A stretch of 64,000 nucleotides of DNA from Endomychus coccineus (GCA_958510875.1 OY294070.1:11275631-11339630), one strand, 5' to 3'. Shown: positions 23,804-35,944, numbered from the stretch's first letter. Notes: generated by a model from the letters alone, not told the origin. Numbers and translations: made by a program.

Positions 23804-24399
23804 GGTATTGGGAAGATTGGCCGATCTAGAATCTTTACGAGGGATGGAATATACAGAATGGGCTATCTTTTTGGAAGGTACGTCGCTTTTTATGATCTAC
23901 ATATATGTCATAATAATTATTTAAACCAAAAAAGTATCTTTATTAAATTGAAAAGCAACGTACCTTTCAAAAATTTTTTAAATATTTCGCACAAATTGAT
24001 AAAAGCTTTATACCATAAATTTTTTCCGAATACCTTTTTCATTTATTAATTAGTTAGTATAGGTAACACATATGCATTTGTTTAAGTATACAATTTATAA
24101 TACTTTAACTTTAATATGTTATAAATTATTTCAAAGATTTATTAAACTAGTAGTACAATTTATACTCAGCAAAGGAATCAAATCTTTGACTACGATCTAA
24201 CAACATTTTTCATTTTAATATTTAGTTTGAAAGTTGATTTAAGTTCCATAGTTTCTGAATTCATTTTATACATTTTTTTCCTACCATGCCCAATCATAAA
24301 TCCATTCAACCATATTTTAACTTTATTTTGATCTTCATGCGTTCGTTTTCCTCACTCATAAAATTTATATTGAATAATTTAATTCTTATTTATAACATA
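23804..24399. other. Intergenic with a short inverted repeat
   Basis: GGTACGTCGCTTTT near 23876 and AAAAGCAACGTACC near 23951 form an imperfect inverted pair about 90 bp across, possibly a tiny MITE. Otherwise AT-rich DNA. Confidence 0.35.
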
Positions 24400-26719
24400 C
24401 AGGTGTCCTCGAACTGCGTGGCCAGAATGAAGCCGAAGATTCTTTGATTCGAAAAAAAGTTGATGAGCCTTTTTACTTTTGCCTCAAGTGTCTTGTTTAC
24501 CCGGTAGGGGGCTTCAAAATTGCAAAAATAATTTTGTTTTTTCGGTATAACTTGAGAAAGTGATGAAGAACTTCTACAATATTTAGCAGGTGAGCTACTG
24601 TCAATAATGGCCATTTTTGAGAGTGGAGCACAGAGCCTTAGAGACCATAGAAATGGCTCAAACTTGAGGATGTAACGGGAAAAGTGTCCAGAACTTTTTT
24701 GTGGTCAATGTAATTCACTCGATATTTTTTACGTAGATAGCTTATCTAATTTGAAAACTTTTCTTACTGTCAGAAAATTTTGATAAAATCAACATATTAG
24801 CTTGAAAAAATTAATTTTCGAGTATCTGCAATTTTGGCTTACTAATTTTACTTGATTGAAATACCTTAGTTGCCTTTGCTTTTCTAATGTCATTTTGGCA
24901 TTTGAAGAATTTATTCTCAAAACTGTCAGTTTTTACTTTGCTTTCCGTAAAAATTTTATAAAATTATGGCTCAAACTTTCACTAACACTGAAATGGTTGA
25001 TATGTTATTGATTTATGGACTTTGTCGTTGCAATGGCCGGAGAAGGGAAAGATATCCGCATCGCAGAATTCCAAATCGGCAAACCTTCGCGAAACTGGCA
25101 AATTTGGAGCAAATCGCAGAGAAACTGGACGCAGACGGACAAGAAGGACGTTAGAGCTCGAAGAAGCGATACTGAAAGCGGTTGAAACTGAACCTGGGAT
25201 AAGCACACTACTTTTGGGACTTCGTATTGGAGCCTCAAAATCATTAGTTCATAATGTACTGAAAGAAGAACTGTTGTATCCCTATCATATTAAAACAGTT
25301 CAAGACTTATTGCCCATAGATCCAGGTCATCGGCTAGATTTCTGTCGGCTTATTGTCCAAAGACAAAACGCAAACCCCAATTTTTGTAGAAGAATTCTGT
25401 TCACGGACGAAGATACTTTCACGAGATGTGGTCTTTTTAACCTCCATAATGAACATTTCTATGCTGATGAAAATCCTCATGAAACGGAAGTTACATATTT
25501 TCAGAATCAAACTAAAATCAATGTTTGGGTTGGAATTGTGGATAACTTTATTATTGGCCCTACCGTTATACCCGATCGATTGAACGGGGAGAACTACTTG
25601 AACTTTTTGGAACAAAGGCTACTTGAACTGTTGGAAGACTTGCCCTTACACATTCGTCGTGGCCTGGTTTATCCATGATGGTGCACCTCCTCATTTCACA
25701 TTAGCTGTGAGGCGACATTTGAATGCGGAATATCCAGATCGCTGGATAGGTAGAGGACACGATGCACCAGTGAAATGGCCGGCCCGCTCCCCTGATTTGA
25801 CGCCCTGCGACTTCTTTCTATGGGGCGCTTTGAAGTCGAAAGTTTATGCAGCTCCAGTAAACACACGAGAGGAATTGTTGCAAACGAATTAATCATGAAG
25901 CGGATTTATTGAAGAATGATCCTGAAGTACTAGCCAGAGTTCAATCCAATTTCTTGAAACGAATTAATTGGTGTATTCAGGAAAATGGGCAACATTTCGA
26001 ACAATTGATGCCTTAGCGATTTCCCAAAAAGTTTTGTTGTTTCTTTTAATTTAGCATTTGTTTTTCCTAAATAATCACATCGTTTCCCCATTTCTATTGT
26101 TTTTATTATTCGTGTTTTACCGAGATATTAACCATTTCAGTGTTAGTGAAATTTTGAGCCATAATTTCATAAAATTTTTACGGAAAGCAAAGTAAAAACT
26201 GACAGTTTTGAGGATAAATTCTCCAAATGCCAAAATGACATTAGAAAAACAAAGGCAACTAAGGTATTTTAATCAAGTAAAATTAGTAAGCCAAAATTGC
26301 AGAGACTCGAAAATAATTTTTTTCAAGCTAATCCGTTGATTTTATCTAAGAGTGAGAAAAGTTTTCAAATTAGATAAGCTATCTACATAAAAAATATCGA
26401 GTGAATTACATCGACCACAAAAAAGTTCTGGACACTTTTCCCGTTACATCCTCAAGTTTGAGCCATTTCTATGGTCTCTAAGGCTCTATGCTCCGCTCTT
26501 AAAAACGGCTATTATTGACAGTAACTCACCTGCCAAATATTGTAAAAGTCCTCCATCACGTTCTCAAGTTATACCGAAAAAACAAAATTATTTTTGCAAC
26601 TTTGAAGCCCTCTACCGGGTAAACAAGACACTTGAGGCAAAAGTAAAAAGCTGATCAAATTTTTTTCGAATCAAAGAATCTTCGGTTTTATTTTAGCCAC
26701 CCAGTTCGAGGACATCCTG
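24400..26719 (+). mobile_element. Tc1/mariner-superfamily element with ~600-bp TIRs
   Basis: Flanked by TA (24398-24399 and 26720-26721). The outer ends are CAGGTGTCCTCGAACTG and its imperfect inverse CAGTTCGAGGACATCCTG. The inverted arms run from 24400 to about 25003 and from about 26126 to 26719, with scattered substitutions. They extend past the start codon of the transposase so that the first 13 or so codons are part of the inverted repeat. Total length 2320 bp. The transposase is broken (separate entry). Confidence 0.9.
24966..26015 (+). pseudogene. Mariner-superfamily DDxD transposase, three frameshifts
   Basis: Starts MAQTFTNTEMVDMLLIYGLC at 24966, the usual N-terminus of this insect family. 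The frame shifts near 25085 (RIPNRQTFAKL to NLRETGKFGANRR), near 25660 (LPLHIRR to WFIHDGAPPHF) and near 25883 (EELLQ to RINHEADLLKN). It ends ENGQHFEQLMP at TAG 26013-26015. Catalytic aspartates are FTDEDTF, IHDGAPPH and TPCDFFLWG. The second and third are separated by 43 residues, consistent with a DD41D-type family carrying two extra residues (GRGHDAPVKW). All motifs are readable, so decay is recent-to-moderate. Confidence 0.88.
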
Positions 26720-28190
26720 TATATTGCTATGTGTGGCATGTAATTTTTTTAAATTAATTTCTCAAACCATGTTCTTTGTTATTTGCCTTTCTTCAATGGA
26801 ATGTCCAACTTCTTAATGGTTTTTTAATATTATGTTATTGAAAATCAATTTTATATATTAAAAACATTACTTGACAACAATTTATAATTAATTTATTATA
26901 TAGCCCTCTTGTGGATAAAACTGTATAACCATTTATGTTTTATTTTAGTGATGTGAGAAAACAAAAATATATGAAGCTGAATATAATAAATGAGGAATAA
27001 TAGGTTCAATTAAAATAAGAATTGTAAATTTTTTCATCTCTATGAAATTGCTGGCGTTTACTTGGAGTAACTTTAATTCAAAAATATGTAGGAGAGTGAA
27101 ATAAAACAAATTTAAATTTACACGATCTGCACAGCTTACTCGCTATTAAAATTGTTGTTACAAATATAATATTTATTTTCCGTAAAATCGTAGCCCCCCA
27201 TTCCAACCGTGGCTGAATTCAATTAAGCAATATTTTGATAATTTTTAAAATACTTTATCAATTCCCAGATGTACCTATGTTTTCAAAATCAATACTTATA
27301 TCGAAAAGGAGATTGAGGTTAGTAAATGGAGACACATAATGTCCCATCTGAGCTTCTCGAGCGAAGAATATATTTTTAAATTCAATTTATCGTTAATAAC
27401 CAATGCTATCTTACCTTCAATTAGTACATCTCTCTGGTACAAATGAAAATATTCCAAAATATATTAGGCACAACACATTCAACACGAGTTAATTTTCACC
27501 AACCGGAAAATATTCGAAAAAACACAGGTATTCTCGACAATGCTACGAAATATCGCAAGATATCATTTAAAAAAACGACAATTTTTGAAAAAAAAATTCT
27601 ATCGAAAGCCACAAATCATAAAACGATAAGTCTGCTTTGGACGCCGGTAGGAAACTAATAAAGTTTCGTGAACAAACAAACTATTTAAATGCCGATCTCA
27701 AAACGCGTAATTCGACAGAAAAAAATACTCATCAACTCGTTGTTTTCTGGTGCATCGTCCTTGCGGGTACCCAGAGCGTTTTATTCGTTTCACAAGCTCC
27801 ACGATCGAGAGCGAGAGTATTAACTGTGCTAGTGTGTATGTGTGACGTAAGTTCTTTCTTACGATTCGTACCTATCAGTTTATCACTTGTTTAGGTAGAT
27901 CGGTGGGGGGGTCCACCGCAATCTAGGACACCGTTTCTTGCGATAATTCGCACCGTAAGATCGAGAGCCGCTTCTTCGATGATAGACGCCTATCGGTAAC
28001 CACTGGCCTATTTGAAGCAAGTAGTGTTTTCACTAGTTTCCCACCTTTTAACTATGGTTCCCTTCTGGAACAGGAAAATGATGTAATCGTTTTTCGAATT
28101 TCATCTTTTTGTTTGACTTCTTCGTGTTTATTATTGTAAAATGAAAATACTATTTTTAATCCAATCAAAGATGTAAGAAAAAAATTTGGG
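26720..28190. other. Intergenic; CpG-richer patch at about 27730-28050
   Basis: 26720-27430 is ordinary AT-rich DNA. From about 27730 the sequence becomes clearly richer in CpG (GAGCGTTTTATTCG, CACGATCGAGAGCGAGAG) and holds a consensus donor-like GTAAGT at 27847-27852. This may be a promoter/first exon of a host gene, or simply a different element. No protein motif found in the local frames. Confidence 0.3.
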
Positions 28191-28197
28191 ATACAAA

Positions 28198-31100
28198 TAG
28201 TACAGTCATTTTATGGATTTTTTTGAGATTTGGCACTTTTTTTCCGACTTAAGGTTTGAAAATACAGAAAGTTAGGAAATTTTCCGTAGATTACGAAAAA
28301 AATAGTGGCTGAAAACCTCCAATGAAGGAAAATGTCTTAATTTATATACAGGGTGAGTCAGTTTTTTGTAAACAAACTGCAACTTGACATAGAACAAGTG
28401 TTTTTAAGAAGAAAAGTTCCCATAAACATATGTCGTAGAAGGCTTCGTTTTTGAGATACAGGATGTTGAAATTGAAAAAAAATATTCGTTTTTTGCAAAT
28501 ATCTCCGGAACCGTTTATTGTACAGGAAACAGCTTTTGTAAGCATTTTCTACTCAAAGTAAGCTATGTTCTGTGCGGTGAAAAAAATTTTTTTACTCTTA
28601 ATTGGTGAAGATTTTGAAGGGGTAGTGGGTGTTTTTCTCCCCAACTTTTACGCCACTGAAAAAGTACAATTTTGAGACAACCATTTGAACCAACAACGTT
28701 TTCTACACAAAAAAGGTACTCTTGGTCATAAGCTCTAAAGTTGACCGTTTTCGAGAAAAATCAACTTTTATGTTGAGAAACATGGTCAATTCTTACTAAT
28801 TAAACAAAATTTATTCAAACGTTAGAACAAGTAACAGTAACTTTAGAGCTTATGACCAACAGTACCTGATTTATGGAGAAAACATTGGCGGTTCGAATGG
28901 TTGTCTCAAAACCGTACTTTTTTCAGTGGCATAGAAGTTGACGAGAAAAACACCCACTACCCCTTCAAAATCTTCACCAATTATAACTAAACAAAATTTG
29001 TTTACCACACAGAACATAGCTTACTATTAGTAGAAAATGCTCACAAAAGGGTTTTTTGTACGATAAACGGTTCCGGAGATATTTGCAAAAAACGAGTTTT
29101 TTTTTCAATTTCAACACACTATATCTCCGAAACGAAGCCTTTTACGACATATGTTTATAGGTACTTTTCTCCTTAAAAACATCTGTTCTATCTCCTGTTG
29201 AAGTTTGTCTACAAAAAACTGACTCACCCTGTATACAGAGTAAAAAAATTTTTTTTAGTCATAATTGGTGAAGATTTTGAACGGTCAACTTTAAAGCTTA
29301 TGACCAAGCGTACCTTTTTTGTGTAGAAGACATTGGCGGTTCAAACGGTTGTCTCAAAACCGTATTTTTTCCAGTGGCGTAGTAGTTTGGGAGAAAAACA
29401 CCCACTACCCCTTCGAAATCTTCACCAATTAAGACTAAAAAAAAATTTCTAGCACATAGAACATAGCTCACTATGAGTAAAGAATGCTCACGAAAGCTGT
29501 TTTCTGTACGATGAACGGTTCCGGAGATATTCGCAAAAAACCGATTTTTTTTTCAATTTCAACACCCTGTATCTCGAAAACGAAGCCTTCTACGACATAT
29601 GTGTATAGGAACTTTTCTCCTTAAAAACATCTGTTCTATCTCCTGTTGAAGTTTGTCTACAAAAAACTGACTCATGTTGTATATACGATTTTCCGTGTTT
29701 TTCCGGGAAAGAACACTTATATCTTCAAAAATAAGCATTTTAGAAGGAAAAGTTTCAAACAAAAGTTGTTCAGCATTAAATTTTACATAGGAATTGACTA
29801 TTCTGAATTTAATTTTTATCGAATTTTCTAAGCATTGGATGGGAAAACAAAATATTTTCGAATAAGAACTATATATGAGAAAAAATTGCATTTGGCTGGT
29901 AAATATGATATGATAATTTTATATTGGGGTATATATCGTTACTGTAAATGATTATAATTAAGAATTTTCCAATATTTGCCCTAATTTTCCGGGTTGGGAA
30001 ATTTTTTTTTTGAATCTTAGTTTATGATATGTCGATTTTTAAATTTTATGGAGCTCTGATAACGATTTTTCAGTTCATTCTGTCGTGAAAAGTCATTGAA
30101 AATGTACATTCGGAAAATGGAAAACTTTTTTTTTTTTTAATATGGCGTGTGACAGATCAATTCTTATGTTTTTTAGGGTTCGGAAAACGTTTTTTTAGTT
30201 AATTTTGTCACCAATTTTAATTGTTTTCGTTAGTATGTAGAGCAATAAGGAAAAACAAATTATATAAAATTATAATGTTGGATTTGAATATAAGCTCTAG
30301 TAGCGAGTATGCCAGAAGTGAGAGTGAAGATGAAACTGATATCGGGAGAAGATGATAGTTCTTCTGAAGACGAAGCAAATAGCGAAGAAAGTGGTCCATC
30401 ACCTATAAAATTGCCAAGGGTTTCAAGAAGATCAAGATAATTAGTTGATGTATTTTTTCATTTGGAATCAACTTTTTTTAATTAAATGAAATAAAAATAT
30501 AATGTAATCAAATTTAAAAAAAAATGTTGTCTTTCTTACATATCCTTCAAATTTCCTAAATTTCCAAATTATGTATACCTTCCATCACTTTTTCGGTTAC
30601 AAAAACCTATAAAATTGTTATTAGAGCCCTGAAAAACACAGAAATCGATGTCATACACCGTATTAAAAAAAAATTTTCGGATATATATTTTCAATGATTT
30701 TTCACGATGAAACAAAGTAAAAAAACATTTTCAGAACCCTAAAAAATATAAGAATTGATCTCACACGTCATGATCAAAAAAAAAAAGTTTTCCATTTTCC
30801 GAATGTACGTTTCCAATGACTTTTCACGACAAAATGAACTGAAAAATCGTTATTAGAGCTCTATAAAACCTAAAAATCGACATATCATACACTAAGATTG
30901 AAAAAAAACAAAAATTTTTCTAACTCCGAAAATTAGGGCAAATTTTGGAAAATTCTTAATTATAATCATTTACAGTAACGATATATACCCCAATATAAAA
31001 TTATCATACCATATTTACCAGCCAAATGCAATTTTTTCTCATATATAGTACTTATTCGAAAATATTTTGTTTTCCCATCCAATGCTTGGAAAATTCGATG

Positions 31101-31359
31101 AAAATTGAATTCAGAATAGTCAATTCCTATGTAAAATTTAAAGTTGAACAACTTTTGTTCGAAACGTTTCCTCCTAAAATGCTTATTTCGAAGATATAAG
31201 TGTTCTTTCCCGGAAAAACACGGAAATTAAGACATTTTCCTTCATTGGAGGTTTTCAGCCACTATTTTGTTCTTAATCTACGAAACATTTCCTAACTTTC
31301 TGTATTTTCAAACCTTAAGTCGGAAAAAAAAGTACGACCAATCCATAAAATTACTGTAC
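28198..31359. mobile_element. Large foldback element (~3.2 kb with a nested insertion)
   Basis: The left arm runs from GTACAGTCATTTTATGGAT (28200) through CCGACTTAAGGTTTGAAAAT. It is interrupted at 28349-29679 by another foldback and resumes at TTTTCCGTGTTTTTCCGG through about 30215. The right arm is the reverse complement, from about 30690 to CCATAAAATTACTGTAC ending 31359. Removing the insertion leaves arms of roughly 650-700 bp around a ~480-bp centre. The flanks TACAAA (28192-28197, 31360-31365) or the inner TA could be the target duplication. A related uninterrupted flank is present at 32050-32170. Confidence 0.8.
28349..29679. mobile_element. TA-flanked foldback MITE family (CAGGGTGAGTCAG ends), compound copy
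   Basis: 28349-29231 is a nearly symmetrical palindrome: CAGGGTGAGTCAGTTTTTTG at the left, its inverse at the right, each flanked by TA, arms ~430 bp meeting near 28800. An internally deleted derivative (about 29240-29679) is joined on the right, repeating the right arm and ending CATGTTG-TA. No coding capacity. The ends and TA duplication are of Tc1/mariner type. A third copy is at 36047-36895. Confidence 0.85.
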
Positions 31360-31365
31360 TACAAA

Positions 31366-32290
31366 ACCGAATTGAAAAATTATTTTTGCATTGTGTTGGG
31401 CTTTGCTTTTGGATCATTTGTGGACTGGTGAATAAGCGCGCTTATGACTTTTTCTACTAATAAACAAGGGAAAACCATTTTCATTTGACAATATATACAG
31501 GCGGGGCCAATCAAAATGAAACGGCCGATATCTCATAAATCGTTTGTTTAAAAAAAATCGCTCGAACCCGTCGATTTATTTTTCGGGGGAAAGATTTTGC
31601 CCATATCCTCAACCTTATAACTTTCACGCCCTCGCGAGGTTGAGCTTCAACCACAGAATCTTAAATAGGAATAGGGGTCGACTGGTACCTTATTTTAAAT
31701 ATATTCGAATTCTCTGTTCAACGCATCTTAGTTTTACAAATTTGATGTTGCCGTTTTTGAGAAAATAAGAGAAGAATAATGAAAACAAAAATTATTGCTC
31801 GGTGAAAAAATGTTGAGATCCGTTGATTTTCACAGCAAGAAAAAAGTTTTTTTCGATTATTTTCAACTCTGCCTCTCCAACCTCCCGCAGAGGTTAGCTT
31901 CAACCCTTAAACCAAAATGGGATTAAGAGTGAACTGATACCACAATTCAAAGGTCATCAAAATGTCTTTTCACGGCCTAACAATTTTTAAGAATTAAGTA
32001 GACAGATAAGTTAGTTAATAAGTCAATACTGATAAAACATTTGTATCGATTTTTACTTCCTCGTGCCTATTATTGTAAAATAAAAATAGGATTTTCAATA
32101 CAGTCAACAATGTAAGACAAAAGTGGTCACTTCTAAAATTTGAAATACAAAACTGAATTGAAAAACTTTTTTTTATTGGATTTGGCTTCTAGATCATTTG
32201 TGGACTGGTGGATAAGCGCGCTCACGACTTTCCCTATTAATAAACAAGGAAAAGCCATTTTCATTTGACAATGTATATAACGAATGAATT
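31366..32290 (+). repeat. Duplicated flanking repeat and MITE-like filler
   Basis: 31370-31492 (GAATTGAAAAA..., TGGATCATTTGTGGACTGGTG, AATAAACAAGG, CCATTTTCATTTGACAAT) recurs at 32150-32272. Between them, 31497 onward begins ATACAGGCGGGGCCAATC, which looks like a MITE end, but the other end is unclear. 32050-32150 resembles 28115-28200. Confidence 0.6.
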
Positions 32291-32439
32291 ATTTCAGGAT
32301 CTTTCAACCAAATGTTTCTGAAATTTGGTATCAGGGAGTTTTTAGGTCCGCTGAACCCGAATCTGAAGTCGCAAAATAGAAAATCTACCATCTTTCTTCG
32401 AAAACTCTGAATATTTCGACAAATCTCAGCAACAGACGA

Positions 32440-33620
32440 TATTTTTTGTGGGACTCGAATCTATTGAAATGCTAAGGTATCGTGATGGTTGTAGGTACAA
32501 AGTTCACCATAAAAAAATAAAAAATGAAAATTCTGGAAAATTGCGTCGAATTTTCTCCATATTCCTATGCGGTGCTCGTCCAACGGGTCAAATCATATGT
32601 TTTCATGATCGTATTATTTATGGTCCAAAAATCAAAAGCAACTATAGTTTTCCGGAAAACTCCGAAAAATCAAAATTCAGTAAAATGAGTGTTTTTTTAA
32701 TGGCGTATGAGAGTGTTAATTTTTGGCCGAGGCCGCAGGTCGAGGCCAAAAATTCTCTCGAATGTGCCATGAAAATATGAATTTTATACACGAAATACAA
32801 ACAACATTTTTTGTACAACTGTGAATGTGAATTTACATCGTCTGAAATATATTAAAAATATATACTTCCAATATAATTTCACAGCATCCAGTGGTCTTTC
32901 TGTGTGGTTACTATAGAAACGGTTTGTTGGCATGCCGCGTGTTTGACTGTTTGACTGTGTTTGCTCGTAGTTGCTTCAATTTCAAGTTATTTTCAAGAAG
33001 ATGGATGTTGAAACAAATTAAAATATCTGATGGAATCAACTCTTCAAAAAATATCTAGCGTTTCTGATCAGCAGCAACATGGAATATCTTCGGGAATTTA
33101 TGTTGGAAGTAATTGTTCAAACTTTACTATCAATTATTATTCCAATAAATGAAATTGTTTCATGATAAATAACTATCAATTATTATTCCAATAAATGAAA
33201 TTGTTTCATGATAAATAATCAATTAATAATTGACTCTGTTAAAAATAAATCCTCCAAAAAGTAGTATTTCATGTTTATTTCGTGAATTATTTTGGCAGTG
33301 AAAAAAAGTAAACATTCACGCATCAATAGAGATGCAGAAATGTCAAGTTTTTTTGACAGTTGCACAAAAAGATATTTTTATGGGACTGGATGAAATAACA
33401 AGGTATAGTAATGATTGTAGATACAAATTCAACTTGAAAAAATGAAAAATCTGGAATATTGGTTGAAAATTGCGTCGACTTTCCTTCATATTCCTACGCG
33501 GTGCTCATCCAACGTGTGAAATTATATGTTTATGTGGTCGCTGAGTTTTATTTTATGGTCCTAAAATCAAAACTACCTACAGTTTTCTGGAAAACTCAGC
33601 ACAATCAAAATTATCATTCT
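32440..33620 (+). repeat. Pair of ~250-bp direct repeats (32445-32680 and 33375-33615)
   Basis: Shared words include GGAAAATTGCGTCGA/TGAAAATTGCGTCGA, CATATTCCTA(T/C)GCGGTGCTC, CATCCAACG/CGTCCAACG, and AGTTTTC(C/T)GGAAAACTC. Between them lies 32681-33374, with an 11-bp perfect inverted repeat AATTTTTGGCC...GGCCAAAAATT (about 32717-32754) and a 46-bp tandem duplicate. No coding signal. Confidence 0.7.
33125..33216 (+). repeat. 46-bp tandem duplication
   Basis: A unit beginning ACTATCAATTATTATTCC and ending CATGATAAATA is present twice in tandem without visible difference. Confidence 0.85.
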
Positions 33621-33798
33621 CTTAATTTTCACATCGTAGTGGTCATAGTATCTGAATATACAGTTTTAACAGCGTTGTATGAATTTGTGATAAAACAAAT
33701 TTAATTTTGTTTTTCTATACATTGTGAAGAAGTACATATTAAAATTGATACAAAATTCTCCGGAAATAGGTCACACTAACACATATATTTTTACCCTC

Positions 33799-33840
33799 GT
33801 CTTTACGTACGTTTCGGTCTCACGACCATCATCAGAAGAC
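33799..33840 (-). ncRNA. Type I hammerhead ribozyme, PLE family B (left, inverted)
   Basis: Minus strand: GTCTT, CTGATGA (33835-33829), stem II GGTC-GTGA-GACC, GAAA, palindromic CGTACG, TA, AAGAC. Stem I GUCUU/AAGAC pairs perfectly. Every conserved core position is present. Confidence 0.88.
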
Positions 33841-33988
33841 TTATTAATACAATAACCTGATTACTTAGAACTACTGTAATAACACTAATTTCCTTGGACG
33901 TTGTTTCTTTATTTACAAATATACCACTCGATTTGGCATTAAATAGCATCAAAAAACGTTGGGCAGAGATTAAAACCACACACCTCTA

Positions 33989-35101
33989 GATCAATCGGAA
34001 TTTATAAATGCTGTGAAGTTTTGTTTAGAATGCACTTATTTTCAGTACGGTTAACAATATTTTGGACAAATATTCGGCACAGCAATGGGATCTCCTATTT
34101 CTGCTACCATTGCTAACCTCGTTATGGAATGCCTGGAGGAATCTGTTATAAGTTCATTAGATTTTCAGCCCGTATTTTTTAAACGGTATGTAGATGATTG
34201 CCTTATGTGTGTTCCCAATGACAAAATTCAGTACGTGATTAATAAATTTAACAATTTCCACTGTAAACTTCAATTTACCTGTGAAATAGAAGTGAACAAA
34301 AACATAAATTTCTTAGATATGAACATTAGGCATGATGCAGATGGAGAAATAAAAACTTCGTGGTTTACTAAAGAAGTTTAGTCTCAACGCTATCTTCACT
34401 TCAATTCCGTTGCACCAACTTGTTATAAAAAAAGCGTGATAAACAGTCTTACAGACCGCTCCGTTAAATTGTATCACCCAGAGGACCGTCCCAAAAATCT
34501 AAAAATTGTTCGTAATACACTGGAATTGAATGGCTATCCAAAAACTTTCTTCAACCCTATTATTAAAGAGAGAATAAACAAAATTTATAATGAATCGTCA
34601 TATAAAAATAACGTAAAAGGTAATACAGACAATTATATAACTTTACCATACATTCCGGAGACCTCAGAGAAAATTAAGAAATGTCTGAAAAAGTATGATA
34701 TAAATGTAGCGCATAAACCTACTAACTGTGTTGGGAAATATTTGTCAAATCTAAAACCTGTAATTCCTAAAGATAAACAAATCCACACAGTATACAAATT
34801 AAATTGTTTAGATTGTGATGGGACCTATACTGGTATCTCTAAGCAATTTTTACAAAAAAGAATGTATGGACATAAGTATAGCACAAGAAATAAAAACTTA
34901 GAAAATTCCACCGCGCTTGCTAAACATTGCTTTGATTATAACCAATTTGATTACAAGAATGTTAATATTTTAACTAAGGAAACCAATTATCATAAAAGAT
35001 CTATTCTGGAGATGATTCACATAAAACGTGACTCCAATTCTGTAAATCATAGGATTGACGTTCAAACACTAAGTCATATTTATACTAATTTAATTAATTA
35101 A
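33989..35101 (+). pseudogene. Penelope-like RT plus GIY-YIG, one frame, two nonsense codons
   Basis: A single frame from about 33989 to TAA 35099-35101 is interrupted only by TAA at 34052 and TAG at 34379. It reads SEFINAVKFCLECTYFQYG, then GQIFGTAMGSPISATIANL, the catalytic RYVDDCLM, NINFLDMNI, and FTKEV. After the stop come SQRYLHFNS, DRSVKLYHPEDRPKN and the linker KCLKKYDINVAHKP. The GIY-YIG nuclease has VYKLNCLDCDGTYTGISKQF, ending HRIDVQTLSHIYTNLIN. The GIY motif is VYK and YIG is YTG, a variation of the canonical residues. The N-terminal part of the RT is absent (5' truncation). Best-preserved PLE ORF in the window. Confidence 0.9.
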
Positions 35102-35502
35102 TATTCTTGCAAATTCCTACTTGAGTCCTTAATGTTAAAAGTTTACTTTAGGTAGAATTGTCATAAGTATTTCTCAGAGACCAGAGTCCTTCTTTTATCA
35201 CCTAATAAATTATGACATCTGGCGCTTAAATGAACACTTGAGATGGTCTCGTCTGTTATCAAAGATGATAGAACTCTTTGTCTGTTAGTCTCTCGCAGAC
35301 ATTTATGAAATGTGTTCGTATTTGTTGTTAATTCTACTTAATAGTAGATTTTTAATTTTTACGCTGCAACATTGCTGTGTTATAGTTCCGATTTCATGTT
35401 TCCGTTCGTTTCGGCGACGTTGGCATTTAAACGAAATTTGTGCGATAAGGACGCTTTGTGTTATTACAGTAGTTCTAAGTAATCAGGTTATTGTATTAAT
35501 AA

Positions 35503-35545
35503 ATCTTCTGATGATGGTCGTGAGACCGAAACGTACGTAAAGACG
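35503..35545 (+). ncRNA. Type I hammerhead ribozyme, PLE family B (right)
   Basis: Plus strand: ATCTT, CTGATGA (35508-35514), GGTC-GTGA-GACC, GAAA, CGTACG, TA, AAGAC. One stem I pair is lost (A opposite C) compared with the copies at 33799 and 56842. Confidence 0.85.
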
Positions 35546-35944
35546 AGGATAAAAATATATGTGTTAGTGTGACCTATTTCCCGAGAATTTTGTATTAATT
35601 CATACATGGGTCAAGAATCTTTATTATATTACAATTGAGTAAGGAAATTACTATCGTAGTAAATACTACCATGTATTGAAAAAATAGAGTAACATTCAAG
35701 CGTCCACATTCATTCATTTGGAGAAATCAAAGTTTGTTTTAAAAACGTAAGTGTGTTTTTAAAGAAGGTGAAATTAAATTTCCTCAATGCAGTCAAAACT
35801 TCTTTTCGTACTGAACTTAATTTGAGGAACACGGAGAAATAAGCTGATGCTAGGTCTTAGGCAGTGTGAGGAGGTAGAAGAAAAGACACATATTTGTTTT
35901 AGTTAATCTAATATTCAGAGGCAGCTATGAGTTAGTGATCATCA

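Larger units (their letters stand above)
33748..35650 (+). mobile_element. Penelope-like element family B, copy 1
   Basis: The body lies between inverted terminal segments of about 135 bp (33750-33885 and 35458-35596). Each holds a hammerhead core, minus strand at the left and plus strand at the right. The right end continues to about 35630 with GGGTCAAGAATCTTTATTAT, as in the copy at 56967. Flanks TATTAAAATTGA (left) and TATTACAATTGA (right) look like a 12-bp target duplication with one difference. The 5' part of the RT is missing. The inverted left terminus fits 5'-truncated PLE insertions. Confidence 0.85.

Noticed and set aside
32448..32780. 110-residue ORF
   Set aside because: Overlaps a duplicated non-coding repeat; the frame is not kept in the second copy at 33375-33620.
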